Shown in pieces: positions 13,301 through 26,504 of a stretch of 64,000 nucleotides of DNA. Below the pieces are notes generated by a model that saw only the letters and a program-made list of their open reading frames with translations, ran no database searches and was not told the origin of the DNA. The position numbers were made by a program, and so were the translations under genes. How positions within the stretch are numbered: the first letter of the stretch is position 1; every line of letters starts with the position of its first letter. The stretch is taken from contig JAOVVO010000029.1 of the NCBI GenBank assembly GCA_028564675.1, positions 62,001 through 126,000 of the forward strand, read 5' to 3'. Source of the DNA: Onchocerca lupi. Its lineage: Eukaryota; Nematoda; Chromadorea; Rhabditida; Onchocercidae.

Positions 13301-14374
13301 GTCTTCAGAAACAGTTACACAGCAGATTAATTCAATGCGACTGAATGAAGTTTGCCCTCCAGGTGACACAGGTTATGTACATAATCTGCAACAAGTAAAT
13401 GCAATAGTTGAGGAAGGTATATTTTGTTTTTACAAAAAAAGAAGTGTTTCTTAAGTTAGCATCTGCTCGCTGAATCTTACTATATACTGAATTATCATGA
13501 AATTTCACACAGTCTCTTTTTCTAATTCATTGGTAGTTTGGAAAATAAAAAAGATTTAATATTCAGTACTTTTCATACTATTGTAGGAAATCCATTGGAA
13601 CTACACAATCATAAGATGCTGTATGTAAATCAGAAGATGGAAGAGCAAAAGCAGGATCAGATAACTCCAGTGAATGGTAGAGTTCAATATGGTGATGCAA
13701 ATATGATGAATGGTATTGGTATGCCGCAAACATTCTTCAGCACCGATTCATCTTACGATACTTCATATATTGATCAACATTTTAACAAAGCATACTTAGA
13801 CGGCGATTATAGTTTTGTTAGTGATTTTTAAATCTTGAATATGAAAAGCAAATAAATTGAATAGATTTAAGTATAGCATCAAAGCCTCATAGCATGACAC
13901 ATTTTTCATTTTCGTGAAAAGTCCCTATATGATATTATAAATCAGCGATCATAAGTAAAGTTGTAAATTTTTGCGAATTCTTGAATTATAGTTTTCAAAT
14001 GTCAGCAAAGATTTTGATTTTGCTTCAAAAAGTTAGAAAGATCCAGATATCTAGCACGAATCTAAATTCTTTAATCCAGAATGCCTTGCACTGCTATGGC
14101 AGCTTAGAAGACATTTTGTATGCAAATTATCTTTTGTTTTCATTCTTCTAATAAATTTATATCAAAAAATGAATTACATTTTTTTGGAAAAATCCCACTA
14201 TTTATAAGATTTTAGCTAGCTGAACTTCCACTGGAAGAATTAGTGCGAAGAAAAGCAAATCTGGAAGCGGATATGGATGTGGAATTGCGCGAATTGCAAG
14301 CACGCTATCAAACCAAAAGGCAACCAATTTTAGATGCGATCGAAAAAAAAAAGACTAAAGTAATTCAGTACTGA
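10390..14374 (+). CDS. cst-1: Hippo/MST-type STE20 protein kinase with SARAH domain
   Basis: Twelve exons (10390-10433, 10705-10785, 11225-11405, 11641-11735, 11826-11958, 12046-12213, 12371-12508, 12779-12874, 12946-13069, 13282-13416, 13587-13816, 14216-14374) join in phase to 527 residues, close to human MST1/2. The kinase domain shows the Gly loop GKLGEGSYGSVHKA, the ATP lysine in VLAVKKV, HRDIKAGN, DFG in LADFGVAG, and the activation segment NTVIGTPFWMAPE whose Thr is the autophosphorylation site in MST kinases. An acidic linker (ESSEMEDMTLI) matches the region that in MST1 carries a caspase site, but no DEMD is visible. The last exon is a SARAH coiled coil (LPLEELVRRKANLE, ending TKRQPILDAIEKKK), which mediates dimerisation and RASSF/SAV binding. 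Family role: phosphorylates LATS-type kinases in growth control and stress. C. elegans has two close copies (cst-1, cst-2); this is their counterpart. Confidence 0.97.
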
Positions 14375-16586
14375 TAAGATTTCTTCGCTTGCTTTTAAAT
14401 TGGATATCACGGCTTTTATTCTCAATAAGTATTTTACTTTTTGGTCTTATCGTAATGTTCCAGGTTTATTGTTCCTTAATTTCTTATTTTATCCTTATTT
14501 TATAGTTTCATACATTGTCGTCAAAATATTGTAAAATAATGATATATTTTTTCCATTTATTATTAGCTCAAAGTTCAATGCTACTGATGTTTATTTATTG
14601 ATCCTTAATAGACACGTATGTTTATTTAATTGGAGTTGAGACCTGACAGGAAGATGAAATATTGAAAACAATCTTCATATTTTTTCATATGAGTTTAGAA
14701 AATTAAGTGATTTAATAAACAATCAGTTCAAATTTTTGTTATTCTTTTTTTTAATATTAATTTATTTCTTTCTTACAACTATCAACTTTGAAACAAAGTA
14801 TATTATTATATTGTTACTTTTATTTTTTGTATGGTCATCTTCGTTTGAATGTTTTAGCATTCTATGTGCTGAGAAGTTGGCAGGGATTAATAGAAGTTGA
14901 GATATAAGACTGACTTTTCTCTAATAAATCTGCTTATTTCAAAACTTCTGGTCCCTCATCTTAATTAATTCCAAATTTAAATTTACATTGGAGCAAAAAT
15001 TAAAAATGTTTGTTACAATATGAAATTTTGGTTTTTAGACTTTGAAAGTTTTTAACAATGAATCATATAGAATGCTTTTAAAAAATATAAAATATAATTT
15101 TAATATTAAACTATAGAGTTAAACTCTTCTTGACAGATTAGTAAAAGTTTGTTTACCAAAAAAAAAAAAAAATTATACAATTCACTATCTTTTGTGAGGT
15201 TTGTATGTTGTCTTCACTTGCGTCTTTTGTTACAAACACATTTGTAAATTCTTTTATTTTCTGAATTTTTGTTCTATTAAAAACGAGGCATATTTTGTTC
15301 TGTCTTTTTTTATCATCAATTAATCTTTAAATGAATTTTTGATTTTTTTTCATTTTTGAAATTAATTGTGATATATGAATATATTGTATCCAATTCTTTA
15401 TATTTTACATCTTTCGGTCTGTATGTCTTCCATTTCTATTTGTCTTTGATTATTTTTCATCTTTTGTAGATCATTTTCATCACATCAATTAAACAATTTC
15501 CTCTGTTTTTCGAATCTTAATTCTCTCGATGTGATCTTTACTCCAAATATAATTAGAACGAGATAATTGAGCTTTCTTAGCTCTCTTGTTCTAATTATGT
15601 TTAGAATAAAAATCACGTCATTTCATCGAAATAAATTAACGAATAATTGATATGCGTGAAATTCAAATTCGACCTGTTATGTTGATTTCCAGATATTTGT
15701 ATAAAAAATATGGGAATTATAAGTTCCAGATACTTGTTCAAGATTTAATTTGTTTTAAGTCTTTCAAGATTATCCGATTTATAAAATCTTAGAGCTATTT
15801 TCTACTGTATAAGAGAAGGAAAATTTTAGTAACAAGTATAAATTTCACATAAATCTTTTCTGGAACTTTCTTTTTCAATTTCTAAGCCTAATTGCCTAGT
15901 AATTTCTTTAAGAATAGCTTTCGAATTGTATATTTTTTCAAATTTTTCTGAAACTTTCCAATTTCTTTTAATGATGTGATTATTGTTTGGTATTTAATTC
16001 TTTTCGATTGCTTTGTAAGAAATATTTATTGTAATATTTTGTTTTCTTTTTTTTCGCAATTTTTTATATATAAGCATATTGAAAATTTTTTCAGTGGAAA
16101 ATTGATTTTGTATTTCAGATTTGTTCCAAGCATAATATTAAAATTTACGGTTAAGAAGTGTAACACAATTGATAAATGTGGATTATGAAAGACAAAATGA
16201 GGAGTGAGAAAGTAACTCTCAAATAACGGTAAAAGGTTTTAATACTTGAATAAGTTAAAAGTTTTGCTTTTCATACAGGTTCCATTGGTAATTCTTGCAT
16301 CAGATGTATTGTAGTGAGAGAATATTTAGAGATTTGCATACAACAATAAATGAAATATGAAATGAAATTCTTTATCATAAATAGTTTAATTTTAAATGAA
16401 ATTGTATGGAAAAAATAATTAATAATTTTAGCCAATCATTACGAATACGAAACATGAGAATAGAATAACTTTGTTGAATCTTTATCATCATGGTTATATA
16501 AATTATTAGAACTATATAGAGTTTTATGCTAAATGAAGTTTTTTTTTTTTTTTTTTTTATTGAATTTTGATCATAATTGCAGCAAA
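14375..16586. other. Intergenic region between convergent kinase and collagen genes
   Basis: AT-rich sequence containing the 3' flanks of both genes. No exon with a family match was found. The only clear structure is the imperfect inverted repeat at 15526-15629, listed separately. Confidence 0.6.
15526..15629. repeat. Long imperfect inverted repeat (hairpin)
   Basis: Left arm TCGATGTGATCTTTACT... and right arm ending ...CACGTCATTTCATCGA are reverse complements over about 45 bp with an 8-base insertion in the right arm. The strongest block is ATAATTAGAAC against GTTCTAATTAT. The loop is about 15 bases around the repeated AGCT. It could be a decayed miniature element or a structured RNA. Confidence 0.75.
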
Positions 16587-18218
16587 TTAAATCCATGCTT
16601 CAGGCCAGTTTTCCGATATAAATGGTTTTCTATCACTATATTTATCAAGTGAGGCTTTTTCTTGCTTAACATTAAGTGCAGAATTGTAGATCTTGGAAAT
16701 TCCACAATCTGATGGACAGTATTGCTCAGGAATACCTGAAATTAGCATTAGTAAATGTAGGAAATGAATTTTCGTTATTTAATTATAAATTGATAATTTG
16801 AAATTAATTGAATTGCAATTAAATTTAGACAATTCAAAGTTTTTATTAATTACTAAAGAGACTGAATAACGGAGAGAAATCAGTGATGTGATATTTCAAT
16901 GATTGCTAATTTATTTACCTGGTTCACCGGGTGGTCCCCATGCTCCTTCGTCTCCTCTGCGGCCTGTATTGCCGTATGAACCAATGCGACCAGGACTACC
17001 TGGATTACCAGGTCTACCAGGCACTTTTGAAGGTTTTCCCGGCATACCTATCGGACCTTTGGGACCCATCATGCCTACTGGTCCTTTTGGACCTTTAATT
17101 CCGGTACCTAAAGGATATATTTCATGAACGAATGAATTCATGACCGATTATTATTAAAATTGATAATATTCTTAATTTTTCGAACCTGCAATAATCGAAT
17201 CGCCCGTTGGTCCATGAGGTCCTCGTGATCCCTTCTTCCCACGCATTCCTTTACTTCCCATCTTTCCAGATCCACCTTGTATGCCAGGCTTTCCGTGTTC
17301 TCCAACTTCACCTTTTGATCCTGGCTCACCTCTTCGTCCTCGTTCACCTTGTAGACCACTGTAGTGAGATGGTAAACTTGGTATTTTAACTATCAATCGA
17401 AAAATGAATTGAAATTTTTCACGAGCATGAAAAATTTGATTACCGTTGTCCCGGTGGCCCAGCAGGACAAATAACGCATGGAAGTTCAGGTTCCGGTCCC
17501 AGTTGTAGATCATAACCGTCCGTGCCTGGTTTTCCCTGTTTTCCTGCTTCACCAGGAATACCATCTGATCCGGAAGGACCTGGTGGTCCAGGTGGCCCAT
17601 ATGGACATGCCAATGAATAGCATCCTAAATATTTTATGCTTTATAAGATAACAATTTAATAATTTTTTAAATGATAGCTTTATATGAAACAAAAAAAAAA
17701 AAAAAAAAAAAAAGAAAACCTCGACATATTCCACCATCCAAAAATGATCGAATGGATCGATAGTGCGAGAATTTCTTAGGAAATTTCGGTGCATTAATAT
17801 TCCTCAGATTCATCCATATTTCATGCGTTCTTTCCTAATTTCGAATAAGTAATCATTAACCAAATGATAATTAGTTTAAATGATTAAATTTAATTTAAAT
17901 CAATTAAATTAAAATTAAATGCCAATTTAATTAGCAAATTATCATAAATTACAATCTATTGCAAAGAAAAAAAATTTAAATTAAGTCTGCAGAAATATGC
18001 CAATCGATATACCTGTCTTTTATCACAATGTCTGTTTATTTTTCTGTAATGCGGAAGAAACTAACTTGGAATTTCTTGGCTAATAATTGTGTCCCTGTTG
18101 TTTCCTTTTCAATTTTAGCCATAAATATTGGAATAAAAAAAATGATCGAAACAATTGTTACAGTACTCATTATAGCACTTCCAATTGCAACGAAGCGAAA
18201 GAAATCATCATTATGCAT
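16587..18218 (-). CDS. Nematode cuticle collagen (Col_cuticle_N family)
   Basis: Six exons on - join in phase to 319 residues: 18218-18066, 17834-17720, 17624-17444, 17358-17186, 17107-16919 and 16735-16587. Residues 1-55 form the Col_cuticle_N region: a short cytosolic start (MHNDDFFRF), one hydrophobic membrane segment (IMSTVTIVSIIFFIPIFM), then an ectodomain piece ending HEIWMNLRNI. Gly-X-Y tracts follow, broken by the cysteine spacer ELPCVICPAGPPGQRG and by GDSIIAGTGIKG. The small C-terminal domain has YCPSDCGISK. Cysteines before (ICRGCYSLAC) and after the helix would crosslink trimers. Such collagens are made in the hypodermis and secreted into the cuticle. I could not place it with confidence in one named collagen group; the PCVICPAGPPG spacer recalls the dumpy-type collagens. 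Confidence 0.93.
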
Positions 18219-20916
18219 TGTGATCGCTTAAAAAAATTGGAAATTAAAAATTTGATTTTAATCGTTTCTAAAAATAATACCAGAAGTTAGTATAGTATCG
18301 AAATTCAAAATTAAAACGAAAGAAAGATGGATGAAATTTGATTGAAAAATTTGTTTGATTTAAATGAAATGAGCTTTTTTTTAATACATTATTAATTGAT
18401 TACTTAAATATTATTTAACATAATCGATTTTGCTATAAGACTTGATGTATTTCAAATCTTATCATTTTTGATAAGTTGATATTCGAAATTCTGATAAGTA
18501 TGAGGAAGAAAATTTATTTATATATTACTATCCTTAAACTCAAGATTTCCATTAAAATTGCTTAATTTTCTTATTAACTTTGCATTTTTCTCTTTAATAT
18601 CATAGCTTGGATTATTTTAATTGATTTTTCTTTTTTTTTTTTCAAATAAATTTAATTTTAAACTGATTCCGGTTTAAAATTAAAATTTCATGAAAGATTA
18701 GACTTTTTTTTCACATCTAATCCAACAAATGTCTTCGTCTTCTCCTTAGTTCTAACATTCCTTGATAATGAAATATCACATTGGAATTAGGTAAAATTTA
18801 TCAGGTAAAACTTATCAGATAAAATTTAATATTTTCTCGGGAAACGAAAATCTGAATAAGAAGGGCAGGAGTTAATTTCACATAAGGAATTCATGCAAAA
18901 TGAATTTTACCATTTTTGGGCGGTATCAATCAAGCAAAATGAGGGCTTAGTTCATTTTCAATTGACCGAAAATTACTCATTTGTCATTAATTAATTAGGT
19001 CGATCTTAATCGAGTGATTTCTTTCTTCCTTCAAAAAATCCACCATTTTCATTAGTTTAGTGTCCTTGACATTGACGATGATGGAAAAAACGATTGAAAT
19101 GAATAAAGAATAAAAAAAAAAAAAACTAAATTTTAGGTACAGGTAAATTTCGGCAAAAAAAAAAAGTAAAAATGAAATGAATTAATGATTTTCTAAAGAT
19201 ATTATCTGAAATATAAGTGAAATTTACGAAATTTAATTTTTTTGACTCTAATGATAGAAAAATTTGTTTTGTGCTCGAAAAAGTCAAATTTGAAAGTAAA
19301 TTTGAAGGATAGAAAAGCATATTTTACATTTGATAATGTTCGAAAATTGGAAATTTTTCATAAAATTCCATGAATTCTATGAATTTAATTTCCACAGAAT
19401 ATATGCTTCTTATTAATTTTATCATTCTTATTTTAAATTTTTTTCTCTTCTCTTTTCTTAGCATTTTTAAATAAAGCTAATAAATTCTTCAAAGCATAAA
19501 AATGATTTCGCTAGAATTTCAAGTTTTGCAGCTATAAATTTGAAATTTATCCGATAATTAGTCTTAATTGCAAAGACAGCAAGAAAATAATGATTATTAG
19601 GAAGAATTTACATAAATTTTTGAGCTCTTCAGAATTCCAACCTTTAAAATTTACTGGAATTTATTCTTTCTACAACTATTTTAGTTAATTTGCATTTGCG
19701 CTTGGATATTAAAAGAATTTTTCATTTAAAGGAGGAAAATTAGTAAATATAATCATCATTTTTGCATTAATTTGCCGAAAGTGACAGATTTCTTGATTAA
19801 CTGCTTTCGCGCAAGAATCGTTCGGATTAAAATGCCATCTTTAAAAAAATTACTCATTCGTATTAGCAAATTGAAATTGCGTAAAATTAATGTAAATGCA
19901 AGTAAGCTATCATTTGACGGATATGTAAGTAATGAGTTTTTCAGAATTATAGAAGTAAATCAACGTGCAAATTTGATTTTTACGTTCAAATTTTCATTTT
20001 TTCAGTTTTTTTTTTTTTTTTTTTTTGATTCATCCTCCTTTAAATAATCTGTTGAATAAAGCATTTTAAACAGACATTGAATAATGGGAATAATTCTTAA
20101 TAGTTATTGGATGAGTTTGAATTTGAAAAATGCGAATTGCATAATAATTTTGCGAATCGAAACAAAGGATTCTGTGTCGCTATGCTGTTGAATGCAAAAA
20201 AAAGCGCTGAAATGAACTATTTCGAAATGTCAGAAAAATTTTCGTGAAATTTTGCGAAAATTTCAAATTTTATTATAGATTAAATGATAACGATGAATTT
20301 TTAATCACTTTATCTTACAAAAAATTCTTTGTTTCTTAAAAAAACTGAAACTTTGAAAATTTTCAAATACTTAAATTTCTTAATGTATTTTTCTGTTTCT
20401 TTATTTATTGATGAACGAGGAGGAATTTTGTATATATGTATAGACTCAAAATCATTGAAATTAGACTTGAAATGAATTTAAATTTTTGCAGTTGTCATTA
20501 GAAGTTAAAATAACTTCAAAATTCTGCATTAGCAAAATTTTCAACAATAAATTGAAATTTTTTTTTATCCATTTCATTTTTGTTATATCAGTCGTTATTT
20601 CTCGTATGATTCTGAAAGATTGACTGTAAGATTACTGCAACTATTCGCATATTTACTGTTTTTTAAAAATTTCTTCCGCCGTAAACATCACGTAGAAATT
20701 ACGTGAAAGTTATGCAATCACGTGTTAAATTCCTTTGAATGTTAAACATATCTTGCTTTTTTTAAATTTTTTGCATCGCTTATAGTTAATTGGTGCAACA
20801 TGGATAGTGATAATTTGAATTATCAAAAAAGGACAAAAATTATTTTAACTGTTTTTAAATGCAGTGAAAAAAATGCTGTTAATCATTATTTTTTTCTACA
20901 TACTTCCCTTACCTCT

Positions 20917-21268
20917 ATCACTACTTAATCAATATAATAATTATCGTCATTATCTAATCACTATAATAATCGTTATCACTATTTAATCACTGCAATAATT
21001 GTTATCAATAAAATACCTTTCATTTCTCTGCTTAAACAATAATATGTGAGTTGATATATTAGTTCCTAAAAAAAAAAAAAAAAAAAAAAATATTGATAAT
21101 TATTTGTATTGCATGCTTCTTTATCATTTACCACTATTTAATCACTATAATAATCATTATCACTTCTTGGTCCTTATAATAATCATTATCATCATTTGAT
21201 CACTATAATGAACATTAACACTGTTTAATCACCATAATAATCATTATCACTATAATAATCGTTATCAA
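20917..21268. repeat. 29-bp minisatellite in a duplicated block
   Basis: Diverged copies of a unit close to ATCACTATAATAATCRTTAT (about 29 bp) form two clusters, 20917-21009 and 21130-21268. Each cluster is followed by a related non-repeat tail (TTTCATTTC near 21018 and 21279, then RTGATATGTSAGTTGA-like sequence). That suggests a duplication of the whole block. Confidence 0.8.
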
Positions 21269-21976
21269 CAAATATATTTTTCATTTCCCTATTGAAATAG
21301 TGATATGTCAGTTGAATTATTGAACATAATATTACATGTGCATGTCTCGTTCTTCTCGTTGTCAATCGCAGCAATTCATCCGAGAATTCCGATAATTAAT
21401 CAAGAAAGAAATTAATTGAAATGGCACAAAAGAGCATTCTCCAGGGAGGTCTTCATGTATCGCATGTTAAAGTCCTGTTGATTGAGCCACTTTTATCCAG
21501 ATTTCTTCTCACTCTTTCAGATAATCATTGCTGATTATGAGTAATAATAATGATGATGATGATAATAACTCAACACGCTGACAATGTAACAAAATGATTA
21601 TGAACATAATATATACGGTAATGACAAAAAAAATCGAATAAAATTTATATAACATTCAATTTAATTTAAAAAATTTAATATATAAATGTTTAATAAATCA
21701 ATGAAACGTGAATACAAGCAGAAATCGTGCAAACAAAACAAATATTCGCGAAATATTTCAAAATAAATTTGCTGTCAACAATGAGAATTGCTAAAATTAT
21801 ATTAGAACAATAATGACGACAAACGATGATGATAGCAGCGATAGCAATAAATAGAATGATAACAGATGGATGGAACGAATAAGAAAAATTATCATCATCC
21901 TTCTTCTTGAACTTAGATTCGAGATTGAAGTTGTAAGATTGTGAATTTCAATCTAATTTTTATTACAAATATTGTT

Positions 21977-22640
21977 AACGATATGTTCAAGAATAATAAT
22001 GATGAAAAAAATGATAACAATGAGTATGATACATTTAAGAATAATGAATGGTAAAGGAAATAATGATAATAAGTGCCAATAATTACTATACGTTCTAAAT
22101 AATGATAATGTAGGATATGATAATAATAATTACAAATGATTATAATACCTTCAAAGATAATGATAATGATAGTGATGGTATAATGATTATGAATACTTGT
22201 GGTAAATTCAAGAATAGTGATAATGAAATGGATGATGATCATGATATGATGCATTAAACAATAATGATTATAAAGATGATGATAATAATTGCGATACTTG
22301 CAAGAATAATGATAATAAAAGAAATGATAACAATGACTACGATATGTTCAAGAATAATGATAGTGAAACAGATAATGATAATGACTGCAAATAATTACGA
22401 TACTTGCAAGAATAATGACTATGATACATTCAAGAACAATGATAGTGAAAATTGTTGATGATAATGATTATGAATGATTGTGATATATTCACGAAAAATG
22501 ATATTGAAAGAGATGATGGCAATGAAAATGATACATTTAAGAATAATGATTCTGAAAATGGTGACAATGATGACAAATAATTACGATACGTTTAGGAATA
22601 ATGATGATGAAAGAGATTATGATGGGAATGATTAAGATTA
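21977..22640. repeat. Variable-length minisatellite with a GATAYATTYAAGAATAATGA start
   Basis: Units begin with a GATACATTCAAGAATAATGA-like phrase, followed by a variable tail of ATGATAATGA type and often CAAATAATTAC. Copy length varies from about 24 to 60 bp. Clear starts lie near 21980, 22028, 22340, 22399, 22421, 22480, 22529 and 22584. Open frames over it are by-products of the repeat. Confidence 0.85.
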
Positions 22641-23990
22641 AGATTAATTAGCATTAGCTAAAGCAGTGATGATTACATTTTCGGTATTTAATTTCTTTTC
22701 GATACATTCTTCTGCATCGGTGCATCTTCAAGTGGTTATCGAGCCAATCGACATTTCATTGAAAAATAATAATAATAAGATATCAATGCTATTGTTATTG
22801 TTATTCATCGATATAGAACTAAGCCATCTGTGGTCTATGAATGATCCAATCAATATTAATGACCTCTAATTGATACTACAAATTGATTGGAAAAGTTGAA
22901 ATGAACTTTTTTTTTTGGGCGTTCTTGACAGAGTGGATTATTTGAAAAGGTTTAGCCAAGGTCATTTACGCTTCATTTGAAATCATAAAATTTTCTGTCC
23001 AGATGTTCACAAAAAAATTAATTTTTTTTTTAATAATTGTCAGATCAAGCCAAATTATTCAATATTCAAAAAGTTCAATTGAAAATGAGAAATTCATTTC
23101 GGTATCTTCATTTTTTTAATTCGATTTAAAACAGTAACATTGACAAATATTCCGCGATTACATCAAATCGTTTTATCTGACATGCAATATCTCTGGTTTT
23201 TTTATAAAAAAAAAAAGGTCAAATGAGAATTAAAATTCCAAAAGGTCAATTTGAGAATTAAAATTAAAGTCAATTGAGAATTATATTCTGGAAGAAAAAA
23301 AAATTTTATTTTTTTTTTTTGAAAAGGATGAAAGCTGAAATTTAATTTCATTATTTTAATTTATCAAATCGATCATTATTTTTTTCTAATTGTCTTGGTT
23401 TGACAATGAACTTTTGATCATCGTAAAATTCATTCTCCAGTTATGAAATATAACTTTTTTTTTTTTTACCAATGAACTTTCGGTGAAATAAATTTTTGGA
23501 CAAATTTAGAAAAATCATCGAAAAAAAGAGTTCATACTCTGTTACGAATTATAATTTTGCTTAAATGGCTATTTTTTGTATTCATTCATTTTAACAAAAT
23601 GTAATTTTAATATCACAGCAGCAACTATTTCACATTTCCACCTATTAATGCATTTTAATTGCTTTTTTCATCTGAATTGCTTTGATGAGCGAAAAAAAAA
23701 AAGAAAAAAATGAATAAATAAATAAATAAATTCGCATTTTTTTTTTCACTTTCCTACTGTAGAAGGAAGGAAAGAAGGAATAAAAAAAAGGCGGATTTTG
23801 ATGGGATAATGATATTGGTGTGGTGGTGGTGGTTGGATTACGATCGTCATGATATTTTTCAAATAATCTTCTTCTGGGATAATGGATTTTTGAAGGATGG
23901 AAGGAATAGAAAACTATGGAATGAATAAATTTGACAATTATCTGCTGAGTGGAAGAATAGCAAAAAGCATCGTTCTCCATTTTGGCCAAC

Positions 23991-24000
23991 AGCCTAGGCT
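23991..24000. repeat. 10-bp CCTAGG palindrome, copy 1
   Basis: AGCCTAGGCT is a perfect palindrome. The same decamer occurs in fax-1 intron 8 (30934-30943), and a related one lies at 26491. Confidence 0.9.
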
Positions 24001-24255
24001 CATTTAATTAAGCTGTTTGGCATCTTTTGCTACATATATGTATATTATATATAATATATACACACATGTATATACTTATGTAATGCTTTTTCGATTATCA
24101 ACACCGCAAAAGCAATAAAATACTAATTTAATTTGCGTGTCCTTTTCGGCTATCTTTGCTAATTTGTCTGTCATCGAAATTGCTCAAATGACACACAAAT
24201 GATCATTTCGATTATGATGAAGGTGATGATAATGATCATATTACTTGTCTCTTGC

Positions 24256-24256
<1 letters not shown>

Positions 24257-24290
<34 letters not shown>

Positions 24291-24320
24291 CAATAATAAT
24301 AATAATAATAATAATATTAA
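24257..24320. repeat. (AAT)n microsatellite
   Basis: More than 15 AAT triplets with one GAC interruption. Confidence 0.97.
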
Positions 24321-25724
24321 TAATGTAAATTCAATAATTTGCAAATTATCATTTACAATAATGACTCTACCATTACAGCTATTATGAGTTAAATTAAAAT
24401 TTAAAAAAAATGAAATATTTCAATTGAATTATGTAAACTTTAATTTGACTGCTGACTTTGAAGCTATAGTTTTAATTATAGAATTATTTCCTGAAATTAA
24501 TCGGGACTATATTTTCAAGAACTTCTATCAGCTATAAAACCATCGTATTTTTAAAAAAAAAAATAACATGTTTTCTGGATTAAATATAAAATTGGAATTG
24601 AAAAAGTTGAAAAACACTGTGAATGCTAATTAAGCTAAATTATAAATTACTTTATAACGTGAATAATGAACAAAATGATTACAAATCTATATATTATAAT
24701 AAATATAATTTTGTTTCAAATGATAATATCAGTGTTAATATTAAAAAAAAAAAAAGAAAAAAAAACGAAAAAAATTGGAAGATTATTAGAAGTTTCAATC
24801 ATAAAAATGATTACATTCAAGTTCATTTGATTTCTTGAAATTGCAAAAAATTTATAAATATTACTATTTGGTGATAATTTAGCATTGTTTCGGTTTTTTA
24901 ATATTTGTTTCCATTTTGAAATTTCTTATGATTTTTTTCAAATTGCAAAAAATTATCAAAAAATACATCTAATTATGAATTGCTAAAAATGAAGAAGTTG
25001 CTTGATTAAAAAACTATTTCTTAGCCTTAAAAAAAAAAAAAATGAAAAAAAAAGAAAGAAATAAAAAAAGGCTTTGAAATTCATTGGAAATTTTAGAGCG
25101 TTTTTTTTTTTTCACTCGTTTTATTTTTTTCTTTTTTTGAAACTATTAAATAGTTTTATCAAGCAACTTTTTCATCCATTTCTCTAACAAACTTCTAGTA
25201 CAAATTTATTTTTTGCTGATCGTTTGTTAATTTGAAATAAATTCAAAGAGATGGATAGGAAGAAGAGAAGGAAATTGAAGGATAAATTGAAGAAACGAAT
25301 GATCCAGCAGCATTTCAAATAATTTAATTACTGGATGAACAACTTGACATCGTATTATTATTGTTGCCGATTGCTTACCAAAAATACAAATGTTGTAAAG
25401 CTTAACATAAAAATTATAGGTTTACCAATTAAATTAATCAATTTAATAAACTTTCTTTATTTAATTAAGGAAGAGACTTATTTAATTAAGAAAATACATG
25501 CAAAAAAAAAAAACTGTTAAAAAATTTAAAAATTACTATTTTGTGGATTCTTTTACATTTTTTTTTCTGAAGCAATATGGTTAAAAATTCAATTATAATA
25601 TTAGCAGTTTTGATAATAAATTTAAGTGATATAGATTAGTTTATTAAATTGCAAAACAAAATTTGCCTTTAATAATGATTTGATTAGAAAAGAAATATTC
25701 TATGCTTTATAAAACATATGCCTA

Positions 25725-25815
25725 TTGAAATATAAATTGAGAAAAGTGCCTTAAAATGCCTTTAAATATGAAATGTAAATTGGGCCAAGTGCCTTAAAAT
25801 GCCTTAAAATATTTT
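25725..25815. repeat. 43-bp tandem duplication
   Basis: Two copies of a unit containing AAATTGRG..AAGTGCCTTAAAATGCC, starting 43 bases apart (GTGCCTTAAAATGCC at 25746 and 25789). Confidence 0.75.
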
Positions 25816-26490
25816 AGCGAATTAATAAAATAATATTGACTACGAGTAATAATCTGTTTATCATATATTAATGACTGCACTTTCAATAATGGCCAAAATG
25901 TCTACTTAAGAAATTTATAGAAAAAAGCGAAATAAGCCAATTTAAAAGAGCCCAGTTACCAATATGCAAATGTATTTCATTAGCAACCTTGCTTGGCAAC
26001 TTTTGAAAAAGTCATCTTTACCTAATTTATCAATGGAAAGAGAGGTAAGTATGACTTTTGAGAAGTTTTTCTGGCAACAGCAGCTGTATTACGGTAGCAA
26101 AAAAGAAGCATTTATTGTGGGAGTAACTCTTGAAAGGTCAGATTATGCTTGTTTATCAATAAATTCAACTTACCATCATCTGTGTTGTCAAGTTGGGCCA
26201 AGTTTTGAAACGAACTTGGAAAAGAGCAATTTTTTTTTTGTCCTGCAGCAAGTTCATTGAAAGCATTTGGCCAAAGGTGTGGTCATCTATCACTGACCAC
26301 TGAGCCTTATGACAGCCAATAATATGACAGCAGAAGCAGCAAGCAGATGGCGTGTTGTAGTGCATGTGCATGCAGCATGCTTTCACTTCTGCTATATCGA
26401 TATTGCCACCTACCTTCCCACTCGAGCATTAGCGCCTGCTCTCTAAATTCTGCTCTGTGGCTCCTTATTTCCTGCTTGTTGCTCCTAAGC

Positions 26491-26504
26491 TAGGCCTAGG
26501 CCTA
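26491..26504. repeat. 14-bp CCTAGG-centred palindrome
   Basis: TAGGCCTAGGCCTA is a perfect palindrome 260 bp upstream of the fax-1 start codon, inside the less AT-rich block. Candidate regulatory site by position only. Confidence 0.85.

Noticed and set aside
16903..17127. Proline-rich + strand open frame over the collagen
   Set aside because: It is the complement of Gly-X-Y codons of the collagen on the other strand.
19772..20047. 91-codon basic open frame (MPKVTDFLIN...)
   Set aside because: No family resemblance, ends in a poly-T tract, and AT-rich DNA yields such frames by chance.
22264..22458. Open frames with repeated YDTFKNND-type phrases
   Set aside because: Produced by the minisatellite unit; no splice or family support.
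24033..24075. AT-alternating palindromic patch as a possible origin or hairpin gene
   Set aside because: It is a (TA)n/(CATA)n simple repeat; nothing points to a defined function.
24199..24387. Asparagine-rich open frame
   Set aside because: It is the (AAT)n microsatellite read in frame; no start context or family.
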